NCBI GenBank assembly: GCA_033032175.1
Contig: CM065324.1
Span: 2,232,001 to 2,296,000 of the forward strand
DNA length: 64,000 bases
Origin: Saturnia japonica
Taxonomy: Eukaryota > Arthropoda > Insecta > Lepidoptera > Saturniidae
Reading direction: 5' to 3'
Of this stretch, positions 20,894 to 32,440 are shown in pieces. Made by a program: the position numbers and the translations under genes. Position 1 is the first letter of the stretch. Every line of letters begins with the position of its first letter. The notes below the pieces were generated by a model. That model was not told the origin of the DNA. It did no database searches and saw nothing but the letters and a program-made list of their open reading frames with translations.

Positions 20894-23159
20894 GTAGGCA
20901 AACTGAAAACGACTATTTTCATTATTAACTTACATGCTATTAACTAATGTAATATAATTTGAATAATAAATAATGATGTTAACAGTTGGGTTCTCAGAAG
21001 GAATTATAAAGTATTTTTGTACATTTAATAATGTATGTATATTGAATGGCACGCCACAGTAAGGGCCACAGTTGTGTACGTAAGGTATCTGGGGTTATTA
21101 TTGATAGTGATAAACACTACCTAACTGATTATGAGAAATAACTCGTGAGTAAATCATATATCCTCGGGTTTTATTATATCGATAATATACGGGAAAAACG
21201 TAAGTTCAGTGACACTGAAATATATATTTAAGCTTATGTAAGCGAAGTTTATGTAAAATACAGTCTTCTATACTTTATAGAGTTTGCGTTCGATGTATAG
21301 TTATGACATGGTCGAATATAGGTAGTCAGTAAACACGGAAGCTCTGGCTCAAGTGTATATTTTAGAACACGCTTTATAATTGCTGACGATAAATATATTC
21401 CTTGAAATAAGGGAATTTATAAGTAAGCTCACTTGGTGACCTACTTGATTTTTACTTGTAAATTATTGGAATTATTAATATTTTATATACACATTTATTA
21501 ATACTACGTTATTCTTTGTAATTGACTTTGTTATAATAACGAAAGATTTAAACTATGTAATTTATTTATTAAAATAAAATTAGTGCGTATTACCTATAAG
21601 TGTTGGTTTAGATTTTATTATAATAACATAAGTGATATCAAGTCAAAATAGTTAAATTTTGTATTTTTATAGGTTAATTAATATGAATTTTACAATCACA
21701 TTTTATTGCCTACTTTCGGAATATTAATTAAAAAGGGGTTAAGGAAGCTTGATCCTTTTTTCTTTACTTACAAAGTGTTCGGTAGAGGGAATTTATTGTG
21801 TTTATTTTTATACCTAATATTTTCTGTTGAATTCTACATCTAATAACTTGCAAGCTCATTAGCGTATCCATTTACCTGTTGTACCAGTATATAGAGAATA
21901 AATATTATATAACATATAATCGTGTTACTAAAAATTAAATATAATTTAGCGGGATTTGGCAATATTATCTCTATATAATATTATGGTAAATGAGTAAAAC
22001 TTAATTACTACGCGTTAGCACTTACTGTTTTAGCTCATCTCTTTTATCAAGTTACTTAGGCTGTAGTCTTTATTACACAGATTTTTTAAACTATTGCAGG
22101 TCCTAAAAATCATAAAATGATAATTGGAAGTCGTAGAGTTAAAAATTCGCCATTCAGTAAAACCGCAAATAATCGTTGCTCTAGAACTAAGACTGAGAAA
22201 TAAACGTTTTAAGTAATGACTTCCACCACAAGGTTTAACAAAAAAAAGCAGCAGCAAAACACTACACGAGTCCTGTAAAAATACAAAGCCTTAAATGATT
22301 TTATAAAATCGCATGTGATAGATAAAAGAAGTTTGTAAGTATTTAAAACGCTTAGGTTTATCTCTTCCTTACATCCTGAAAAACAGCGTTCTTTATCAAA
22401 TTTATTTAAAAATATGGGTTTGTTGAAATAATAATAAAAATAATGTCTAGTACTTTTTACCATTAGAAAAGTATTATTTCTTAAACACAAAGTAAAGTAG
22501 TTAAAGTTTATAAAAAAAAAATTATATAGGTATTAAATTCAAAATAATATTAATTTAACGTTCTTATAAATCACTGTTCACAGTTCAATATTAATTTCTT
22601 GTACACTTACATAAAATGAATTTGTACAAATTATAAATACCACAAATACCTTTGTCAAAGGACTAAATAAATAAACAGTAATAATTACTTAAATATTAAT
22701 TGTATCCTATGTACTTAATTAAATAAAAACTTATGTAAATTATGTTTTGTTTCAGGTAACAGAACTAACATAGAAACCAATTATCACCGATTCCTATTTG
22801 GTGAGAGTGAAAATTAATTCAACACGATCTATCTTACTATTTATTATACATTTATTTTATGAAAATTAAGCACAACTTAAAGCTTTCACCGAAGGTCTTC
22901 TTTTCTAGTGTTGTCTACAATAGTTTATTGGAAACATGACATTGTTAAACTCTAAATGCATAATAGCTTGTTTTTACACATTTAATTGTTTAAGCCATGT
23001 ATTATATTTGTTAACTCATATCACGTTTTTGGTACTCTACTCGAATGTTAAGCTAACACTTATCCACATCCTTTCGCTAAGATCATATAAATAATAAGTG
23101 CTTGTTGCGTACGTATTGTAAGTCCGACTTCTCCGATACGACTGCCGTAAAATTCATTC
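20894..23159. other. Long AT-rich stretch without a recognised gene
   Basis: Strongly AT-rich. The 93- and 75-codon minus-strand frames (22030-22490) have low-complexity composition and no domain pattern. Confidence 0.5.
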
Positions 23160-23300
23160 AACAAGCTGAGAAGCTGTGGGCGGGGCGAGCGGGACGCGGT
23201 GTCATTGGGTGACCGGCCGGCGCACAGTGATGGCCGCCGTTGCATTTGGCCAATGAGCGGTGCGCGAGCTGAACGCGCGTCCGTCAAGCGACGTTGCCAG
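23160..23300. promoter_or_regulatory. CpG-rich patch with CCAAT and GC boxes
   Basis: GGGCGGGGC lies at 23178-23186, an inverted CCAAT (ATTGG) at 23204-23208 and a direct CCAAT at 23250-23254. GCGACGTTGCC occurs near 23288. The combination suits a TATA-less promoter or CpG-rich enhancer. No initiator or first exon can be fixed. A donor-like CGCAG/GTGTAC occurs near 23427. Confidence 0.35.
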
Positions 23301-23308
23301 CTCTCCAG

Positions 23309-23354
23309 AAAAAAAAACCAGATTCGACCTTCTTAGGACCCCTGGTTTTTTTTT
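23309..23354. repeat. 13-bp perfect inverted repeat (hairpin)
   Basis: A9CCAG (23309-23321) is followed after 20 bases by CTGGT9 (23342-23354). The transcript of either strand could fold into a 13-bp stem. It lies at the edge of the CpG-rich patch. Confidence 0.8.
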
Positions 23355-25507
23355 GTTTGGCCGCGTTATCATTCGGGAACGTGTATTGAGGTCCTTATCC
23401 GTTCGTGAGATGTGGCATTCTACGCAGGTGTACTTATAGTGTTTGTGTGTTTTCGTGTATTATGGTGTGGTCTACTCCATCGGGCGAGGTGTTGATTGAC
23501 ATCGTAACGAGGTACTGGACTATTTGGGTCGTTTTTATAATCTGTAGACAATATTAACAATGCTGAGTCATGTGACAGCGTAGACCAGCTTAACATGCCT
23601 TTTAATGACGTGTCACCATGTTATCAAAAGCTGCCAGCTACAATCTGTTATTAATTCAATTGCAGGTACCTACCATATTGTATTGAAGTTATCACATCCC
23701 ATTTTCGTTGTTTCTACACTTAAACAAGTACCTACAATTTTCCGATAACTAGGTATGTTTGCCTGATACGTAAATTGCTAGATAAGATGTTATAGCCGAG
23801 GACATTGACATCATTATAATGATTATAATACCTATATACCTGTAAATGATGTGTGGAATACCTATATATAAGAGTAAACGTATCTTTGGATATAGTTCTA
23901 GTCTGGCGAATTCTTTCATAATCTTATCGGACCTGTATGAAAACTTCATTATCTAAATAACGTTGTATTTATACTTTAAAATGATTTCAGCATTTCATCT
24001 CCAACGTTGCCAAAAGAACGTTGCTATTTATATAGAAATATTTTCAAATATACATAATATATACAAACGTGACGCACTAAGGAAAATTTCCAACATTCTC
24101 AATGTAGGTAGGTATATGAACTGATTATTGTAAAATTTCACTATGAAATACAATATTTTTATAACTTGAAACTTAACAATTAAAAGCAAACTGATGACTT
24201 AACTAATTTTCTGTATTGCACCAATATTACAGAAGAAAATACACGTAGGTATATAATAAGTATTGCGTTTCACAAACTACGAATAATATCATGATTATTT
24301 TCTTTCTATACCTATGTTTTTTTTTTGTTCAACGTGGATGAAACATAACATCAATATAGACGCAAACATGAGTCATGAGATCATGACTGTTATAAGTATT
24401 AGGTATTTGAAGAAAGTATAAAGAACCTAATCAGAATTCGACTGTAGCATTCTCGTCACACCCGTTTGGCAAAGTAGCCTGTCTGTAAGGTGTGTTTGGC
24501 ACCACACATTAACCAACATGACGATCTAAATACTTAAATTCAGTTAGATTTTCAATCATTCAAATTTGAGGATACGTAAAGTTGGCCCCGGTTAGCAAAG
24601 ACCACATAACATCAGGTGTCTGCTACTTCATTTGGTAATTCACTTTCATTAAAATAGGTAGGTAGTTTACACACCGCAGTCCATAATAGAATTGAATTTA
24701 AGGCAGTGCATAAATTACATTTTATATTCTAAATGCTACTTATTTTAAATGAAAAACTTAAAATGTAAACTAATTATTAATTAATTGATTATTATTATTA
24801 ATAAATTAATTTTTAAATGTAAAAAATTTTATAATTCGTATCAGTAATATTTGACCTACTTGTAGGATCTTTATGGATTTACCAATTTGGCAAATAGGTA
24901 CTGAAGAAGATCTCAGACGGTCCTGATAGTTATGTAGTATATTGTTGTAAAAAGTACAGTGGAAATTATACTTCAAACAGGAATACCAAATTTTTATAGG
25001 ATGTGCTTTATGAACTTGGAATTTTCAAGGAATTAAGTCAGTCTGTCCTTTTGTGTTCTGGAAGGTTATTATTATAAATGATTGTCTTTTTTTCCTAGAC
25101 GGATAATTATTTTTCTTATCAAATGATATTTTTTGGTTAATATGTAATATACTTTTTTTAAATAAAAGTAACCTTGTGGTTACATCGTTCAACAATTATA
25201 AATGTCCATCGAGATTTCACCTTCCTTATTATAATACCACCAAGCCTGTAAACGTCTTGTTACCGGGCAAAGGCATTGTTCCGAGGAAAACCATGGTCAG
25301 GGATGGTAGACGTATCAGGTCCCTGGTACAAGTAAGAGGTTTCAGGGCCTTGTATCATGTACCAGGTAAACATTATGGTGGTACGCAATAATACCAACTT
25401 TCAACATCGATCAAGGTTACCCTGTTATTTTGTTCTATGGGGAGCTAAAAAATAAGACCAGTAACGTATGGACGGTAGTAAGCCCACTAAGACCTTAGTA
25501 TTTTCTT
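23355..25507. other. No recognised gene
   Basis: AT-rich. A frame at 25176-25391 (71 codons) has even composition but no recognisable pattern and no splice context that I trust. Confidence 0.45.
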
Positions 25508-25618
25508 TAGGCTATAAGTAGGGTTGCCAACATGTTTTGTATCAAATATAGTATTTTCGAGGCTATTAACTGAATAAACATAGTACTTATATTGCATATA
25601 TAGTAGGGTGGCAACCCT
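25508..25618. mobile_element. Small MITE, GGGTTGCCA-ended family, copy 2
   Basis: The left end reads TAGGGTTGCCAAC and the right end on the minus strand CCTAGGGTTGCCACCC. TATAAG flanks both sides. The interior is AT-rich with TATAGTA motifs shared with 7868-7975. Length about 110 bp; no coding capacity. Confidence 0.55.
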
Positions 25619-26039
25619 AGGTATAAGTTTTTAACGAAATTGTAACCAGGATTAATGGAAGGTTATCTTTTACTATCTCAGGCTATGGGTTTGATTACTG
25701 CGTCAGCTCACGCCGCGACGTATCGCCCATTTCAAATATTGAGAAATCTTCAGTACTGATTTTTCCACTAGATATATCTATACTGGAAATATATGCTGCC
25801 TTCAACATTAAATACATACCCTACCAAATACCTGTGTGGAGGAATTGCTGAAATCTGTTGTAAGGAGGGTCGGACTGGGGTTATGAGAGAGTATTTTTAA
25901 AATGAAAGACCTCTTTGAACTTTAATCGGTTTTCATCTCGTGCCGTGTTAACGAGAACACCTCTCCTTAATTAAATCGCAATGGCAGTCTCAGTAGGTTC
26001 AGTAGTTTTCATAAAATATAGTCTTTATATTAATTTAAG
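25619..26039. other. No gene; possible decayed SINE
   Basis: GGCTATGGGTTTGATTACTG near 25681 resembles a decayed tRNA-type B box region followed by ATCGCCCATTTC. Too weak for a firm call. Confidence 0.3.
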
Positions 26040-26240
26040 TATCTTTTATTTATTTTTTAGGCGATTATATTTCCTCACGGTGTTTTCCTTCACCGTCAGC
26101 TGGCAGTGTTATTTATCCAACAAATTAGTAAATGAATGCAAATTGCAATAAATTCTTTAGGCGAGATTCGAACGTACAGACATCAGAATGATATCTCGCT
26201 GGTGTTACAACATTCATCCAGCAAGACTTTTTTACCATTA
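26040..26240 (-). repeat. tRNA-derived SINE (family 3)
   Basis: On the plus strand it carries CCTCACGGTGTTTTCCTTCA and CCGTCAGC, a block I know from widespread lepidopteran SINEs. GAGATTCGAACGTACAGAC (about 26163) is an inverted B box, so the SINE head lies at the high-coordinate side. A copy of moderate age. Confidence 0.55.
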
Positions 26241-26649
26241 CTATTGGTCATAATGTTTTTGAAATAAAATGACAAAAACTGTTAGTTAGCTACACAGAGA
26301 CTCGTGTCATATATAGTGCGATTGTTTGAAGTCCAGTCGGATGTGAGTGTTTTATTGTCCCGTTGACGAATTTTATGCCATGTCCCTGCTTCCTTCAAGA
26401 GTTGTACAGGTAACAATGGTTTGTTTATCTTATATGTGACTCCACGTCCTTCAACGAAGCAGCTGGAGCTGTAATTTACGTTCATGATGTGATATAAAAG
26501 CCACGTGGATTAAAACGCACATTGTCGAACGCGTGGGCGTCGTCCCGATGTATTCTTCGCTTGAGATAAATTTGTACACATTTACCAAGTTCACTGTCAT
26601 TATCATTACTGTCTGTGGTCTAGACATTCATATTTATTTTTTACAAGCT
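26241..26649. other. No recognised gene
   Basis: The minus-strand frame at 26282-26485 has no domain pattern. Confidence 0.45.
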
Positions 26650-26860
26650 TTTATTTGACTAGCCTTGTTAGTATGGGTCAAATCTTGCAACCGAATTTTC
26701 AAATATTTATCCCCAACCGATTGAGCTGAAATTTTGCATATACACTTAGTTTGGATGACAACGCATATTTCGGCTAAATGACGTTATTTCCATTCGTTCC
26801 GTATATTCCATTTTGCTTATTGAAATTTATTTCATATGATGTTTAAGTATGTTCGCTCAA
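26650..26860. repeat. Dispersed repeat fragment starting ACTAGCC
   Basis: ACTAGCCTTGTTAGTATGGG opens a block with CCAACCGATTGAGCTGAAAT and TTTGCATATACAC, phrases typical of lepidopteran RTE or Helitron-like tails. It probably represents a reversed tail. Confidence 0.35.
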
Positions 26861-27040
26861 ATGTGATCTCATCTTCCTCACCTTGTGCTTGTTGGTCTCA
26901 TGCTGAGACAGGGACCTAATTGACCCCATGCAACACTTATTTATCGTGTGTCTTAGTTTTGTTTTTTATATACTTTTTTTATGTGTTGTGTGTATGTGGA
27001 ACAAATGTTTTATTTATTTCTAGTACATATTGTACAATTT

Positions 27041-27064
27041 AACTAACTAACTAACTAACTAACT
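27041..27064. repeat. (AACT)6 microsatellite
   Basis: Six perfect AACT units. Confidence 0.95.
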
Positions 27065-28298
27065 GCTACCGTCTTAGACCACGTAATATCAGATGAGATT
27101 TTGGTCAAACGGAAATTGGATAAAGCTTGTATTTTTGGTTATTTTATTATTGTTTGATTATTTGCTAAGTGACGATTTGTTCTAAATTAGTATCGAAATA
27201 GATATAAACTGCTGCTAACAGTTTTCGGATATAGTACATCAGTTTGTAGAGACAACGACCGCTACTAACACCTGATTGTTTTCGAGTAACAGTAAGCCTA
27301 GAATGGTGACAATGGCTTTGTTTGTCAGCTGTCAAACCACACCAATAGGTGCTGAACGGTAGATTTCCAACTTGCTGAGGGACCACTAGTCTGATGAGCT
27401 ATAGAAAGTACCCCTACCATATTATTCCAACGTTAAAGTAGTGAGGAGATGTTTGTCATAATAAAACTCATTTTACGATACAAATGACGTCATTCCACAC
27501 ATGCACCTATAGTATGACGCTCTTCGGTACACATTTAATATAAATAAAGAATCCATATGCATAAATTTAATAACACGTAGGTATCCAGTAACTATATTAT
27601 CTAACATTGGTAAAATACCTAAGTAAATTATAAAAACAGATTAGACGATTAGGTTGTTAGTAGCCTCGCGTAAGTTTGCTTTTTGTTTGACTATTATCGA
27701 ATATTTAAGGTGACCGCTGTACACCTACTTGACAGCAAGGTGGTTGAGGTCGGTCCGTTCTTATGCGAGTCCGGGCGCGATTGCGATCGGCGCAAATGAT
27801 AATAATCTTGAGTCGTGACGATAACGCCCTTGACCGTGCTATACCTACCGATTCATAAATAATAATTACACAGTTATTTTTATTATATTTGATAGAGAAT
27901 GAAATCGTGAAGTGTCTTCAATTCAAGGCGACGAATAATATCTCTTGGTAGTTACTAATCGCTATTGATGTTTGGTATATACTTACTGTTATTTTATTTA
28001 TAAGCAATAAACTTACAGGAAAATTATCATTAGTAGCAATCTTCCATCTAATGCAGGATTCAGGAATATTTAATTGAACACCAAGTTATATTTATCAACT
28101 CCAAGCTTTTGCCAGCGAGTTCGTTTCCGTTGTCGTCAAAATGAAACGTCTCGTGCGCCACCTATAATAGTATTAACAATGATTATTCAGATTTTCAAAA
28201 TAATTCACAGGCGTGCATGCAATAAATCAGCAAAGGTTCATCGCAATCAAATAAATGGTGTAGAGTATTATAGCCTATAAAGGAACCCATAAGGGCCA
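27065..28298. other. No recognised gene
   Basis: Contains a modest GC-rich patch at about 27740-27850 (GTCCGGGCGCGATTGCGATC). Short frames only. Confidence 0.45.
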
Positions 28299-28936
28299 AA
28301 TAAATAAATATAAAGCGGAAGCGTTTTTTGTTTGTGTGTTTGTTTGTTTGCTTAAACACTCTAAACTCTGGAGCTACCAGTAGGATTCGATAAATTATTT
28401 TTGTATATGATATCCAGACTCACGAGGAATAGTATTGGCTATCTATTATTAGGCTACAACTCTCAGCCAGCCTTAAATATTGATTTTTGTTAGGTAAGTC
28501 GATGCGCTCTCAAACTGCTTTATCTCCGTGCGCTGGCGTAATCGTTAATGATAGGGAAATACAATGTTCTATAAAAATATAGGTCCTTGGTATATCTAAA
28601 AAATAATCAGATATAGCATATGCCTATCTCTTATATATAAGCTACAATAAGGTATTTCTTGTCAAAGATTTGTCGAAAATTTTATTTATAAGCATTATTT
28701 TTAAACAAGGCATTTTAATTAATCATTACGAACAAAAGTTACTTCATCGTAAAGGCAATTTCATGAAGTAAAATTTTGCTCTTTATAGTATGTTATTTGA
28801 ACACATAGTTTAGGAGATAATGTAAAATTAAAATAATTTGTACTTACTGGAAGAACTATTATGATTGAATACACGGGTGCGTTGGTGGCGCGGGGTTTGG
28901 CGGATAAAATTAACACGGGCTGTGGGGCACAGCTAG
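28299..28936 (+). mobile_element. Helitron-like non-autonomous element, family B, copy 2
   Basis: Collinear over its length with 8351-8945: AAAGCGGA head, CTCTGGAGCTACCAGTAGG, GCTACAACTCTCAG, CTGGCGTAATCGTTAATGAT, ATAGCATATGCCTATCTC and the tail TGTGGGGCACAGCTAG (CTAG at 28933-28936). The 3' hairpin has decayed and the head lacks the clean TC start. Confidence 0.55.
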
Positions 28937-28999
28937 TAGGTATATAGAGAATACCTACCTGACATATCAACTCTTAAACCAAACTACTGGGACTGACTA

Positions 29000-29210
29000 G
29001 GAATTAGGACCGTAAAATTTGCCTAATGTAGGTAAGCATTAAGGAAGGATTTTTGGAAATTCAACCGTAAGCTGGTGAAAAAGGGGATGAAAGTTTATAT
29101 GAAACTCCATCATTTTTGAAGATAGCTATGAAAATTGGTATTTAGCTATATGTATAATTTGACATAACTATGACTCAAGCGAAGCCGCCAGCAAAGCGCT
29201 ACACATTATA
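29000..29210 (+). repeat. Retroelement or Helitron-like tail fragment
   Basis: GAAATTCAACCGTAAGCTGG, AAAAGGGGATGAAAGTTTAT and GAAACTCCATCATTTTTGAA, followed by CTCAAGCGAAGCCGCC, form a tail widely repeated in Lepidoptera. The end is eroded. Confidence 0.4.
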
Positions 29211-32200
29211 ACAATTATATTATAGTGCCGATCGTTTAGTATTTACGTCATATAAAATCTTGTAATTTGAAAGTAATGGATAGGGACACAGACTTAAAAT
29301 TATATGTCGATAAACGTCTAATTTAAAACCAAAATCAAGTTGTTGCCAGTGTGGAAATTTCGGTCATATCCAGAAAGAAATTATACATTTTGAGTTTCGA
29401 CTGAGTGAACAAGCTGAATTCTGGATAACTGTGCGCCCACCACAAGATTGGTTAACCACATATAAATGCGAGACGTAGTTTATGGGCGGACTGATTTTAT
29501 TTACGTTTTACATTTTTAATTTTATGTAGGCTAATGTTTAAAGGCACGTTTTTCTTTACTCTCTGTATAGTTATCTAAATTTCAAATATGTATGTGATTT
29601 CTTAAAACAATAAAATTTTACGCTCTTGACAAAGGTAAAATTCTATTTCATTAGTGGCATTAAAAATAAAAACCTATATACAACTTATTTATATTTCAAA
29701 CAAAAGTAAATATGTCTTGTTAATGTTACGTAAAATACTGTATAATTTTTTTTTTTATATCTAAATTCTAGATCTGATCTTACTGAAACTTTCAACAAGG
29801 ACAAAATAGAAATCTATACAGTAATATTTAGAAACTGCAAAATCGTAATCTCGTTGAACGAGTCGTGGACGGTTCATTTGCATGAAAATTGTCTAGACTT
29901 TTGCAAAACAAGTTAGTAAACGTATCGGATGAGCTGTCGAGTAAACACGCCGAACGTATAATTAACGTGACCGGCCAAATCTCTTAGTGTATGCTCAAAC
30001 TGATTTTCCTTGTATAAAGACATACATTGTATACCTACCTATATGAAACTCAAATCATATTAATATTCCATAATATAACACTATTTATTCAGTTGTGTAC
30101 ATAATTGGAGTTCAATGAAATATTTACCTTGTTTATTATTATAATGAATAGTCGAAAACTTGCGTGTTTACTAAATTTAAATATGATTAATAAATTTGCA
30201 ATAAATTACTATTATGTCGTCGGTGGAAAAGCTAATTGTTAGATAAACTATACTTGTTAGTCAATTATAACTATCTACAGTCATATTATATTACACGACT
30301 ATTAAAAATGAAAATGTTGTCGTAATAATTATAAAAACTCAATCGTTTTTAGTAGATATCTATGAATTCGGTAATTGCTTATTAAAGTTTTTAACAAGTT
30401 TTTTAACATCAAATCGAATTATATAAGTTATTTAAAAATTATAAAAAGTTTAATAATAACTGTAGGTAAAAATAGGTACTTATTTAGTAATTTAATATTA
30501 TACCAGAAAATTAAAATCCGTTCAGACAATCGTGGTTCAAAGTACATTCGAGGTTAACGACACATCGGATACGAGAAATCATTTCCAATCGACATGAATA
30601 TGCGCTAGCTCGTTATTTATATGCCATGCCACTACGAAGTAGTTACGTCATCCGGCTGCGTTCGAATTTGTACACGTTTAGTCAACACATGTCGATAGAA
30701 AATTAAAAAAGGGGAAATTGTATTGAATTTATTTACTCTGTCATTTTTTCTTATTGTTCAACGTTTATCTTGATTTGCGTAAAACAGCGGAAAATGCAAC
30801 CGTGTTATGTTTGATTAATAAAAAACAAGAGTTTTGTGGATGGGACCTCTATTGGTTATGTTAAGGGTAATTTTATTCATAAACATTTTTACGTTATATT
30901 CTATAATTTTGATGTCAACTTACCTGGTATAATTCTTTTAGTGGGATTTTTTATTAAGGAACTATGTATATTACTAAAACATGACTACATTGATAGACTA
31001 CTTTAAAAACATTTGGACAATGGCCTTAGATAACAAATTTAATTTCGACTATGACGACCATGAGAATAAAATATTGACACTGGCACATATTTGCACGCAA
31101 CAATTTACAAAAAAAAGAAATAAATAAGAAAACCGACTTGGCATCTTAGAGTTAGAAAGTCTCTAATTTGCATTTTATATACGGCAACCGCCAGCTGTTG
31201 ACCTCCGTGTTGCAACGAGGGGCATTCAAATAGGTTTCCTAGACCGTCGACGGGCTCGGCAAATTCCCTCGGTTAAATATTGTAGGCACTTAATATTTGT
31301 TTGTGTACTGAGTAATTTACAGCCTGTAATGACTTTGTGGAATGTATTCAATAAATAAATGAATAAGAAGAATTTCAATAATCAAAAAGAGTTTAAATTA
31401 AAATGAATAATCTTGAACTTGAATAAATTTTATAAAATATAAATTTCGTTTAAAAATTCTATCTCCGTTAGGAAGGCAAGGGTAACGAGTACATGTACAG
31501 AGGATTGTACGTTCGAACTAACGTCATACTAAGGTTAAAAGAACGCTCTGAATCAATCGAGCAATAATAGTGGCATTCAATAAAGCGAAAGTAAAAGTAA
31601 AAATAATTACGAAACTAGTATAAAACAGTTCCGAGAAGTGACCGAGCTAATATGCACGCTGATTTCCTGCGCGCACGCAACACAGATGCCTCGGATACCT
31701 TGTGCATATAATTTGCATGGTTATAAATTAGTTGTTAGCCGTCGATGTAGATTAGGGTATTTGTTATACAAGCACTATGTTTATATTTGCGATCGTGCCG
31801 CTAGAATATTACTAGTAGGTGTATGATTTTAGAAATTGTGTTCTTCACATATTTTTTTATTTCACCACTATCTACTTACAGCATTCTTTTAATTCGACTA
31901 ATTTCCCTGGAATTTTTCAAGTGAAGAGGAAATTTTTACTTTCCGAGCAAACGCGCTTCAAAATACTTCATATCTACGCAGTTTATCAGATTTTTCTAAG
32001 TCAAACGTTAGCATGATAACTACCATACATTTCAGATAGAATTGCTCTAGATTAAGGCGAAAACAATATCAGAATCCAATCCAGTCGATATAATTTTTTT
32101 AAATTATAAAAGCAAATGTTCTTTTTGGATTTAATAAATAGACGAATATACTAAAACCGCAGTAGAAGAAATTTTAACAAGAGTCACTTTAAAATTAGTT

Positions 32201-32330
32201 CTTAAAACTAAATAAAATTTCTTGTTTTACTGATTAGAGCTGTTGGAGACTTCCGGATCCTTCTTCATATTATTTCGTATGTATGGATCGGTGTTAGAAA
32301 CTACGCGATTATAAATAATATTAAGATGTA
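29211..32330. other. 3-kb stretch without a recognised feature
   Basis: AT-rich throughout, with only frames of 60-65 codons that lack patterns. No internal repeat partner was noticed. Confidence 0.5.
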
Positions 32331-32334
32331 AAAC

Positions 32335-32440
32335 GATGATAGTTTCGTGGTAGCTTGCTTGGACTCTGGGTTTGAATCCTGTAATGTGCCTGAGCTTTCC
32401 GTGTAGTAAAACTTTGTGAAGAAACTATGTATATCAAATC
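32335..32440 (+). repeat. Probable SINE fragment
   Basis: TTCGTGGTAGCTTGCTTGGA and GGGTTTGAATCCTG form A-box-like and B-box-like blocks about 30 bp apart. No acceptor stem can be paired, so not a tRNA gene. Confidence 0.35.

Noticed and set aside
27041..27064. CRISPR-like or functional tandem array
   Set aside because: It is a simple (AACT)6 microsatellite without spacers.
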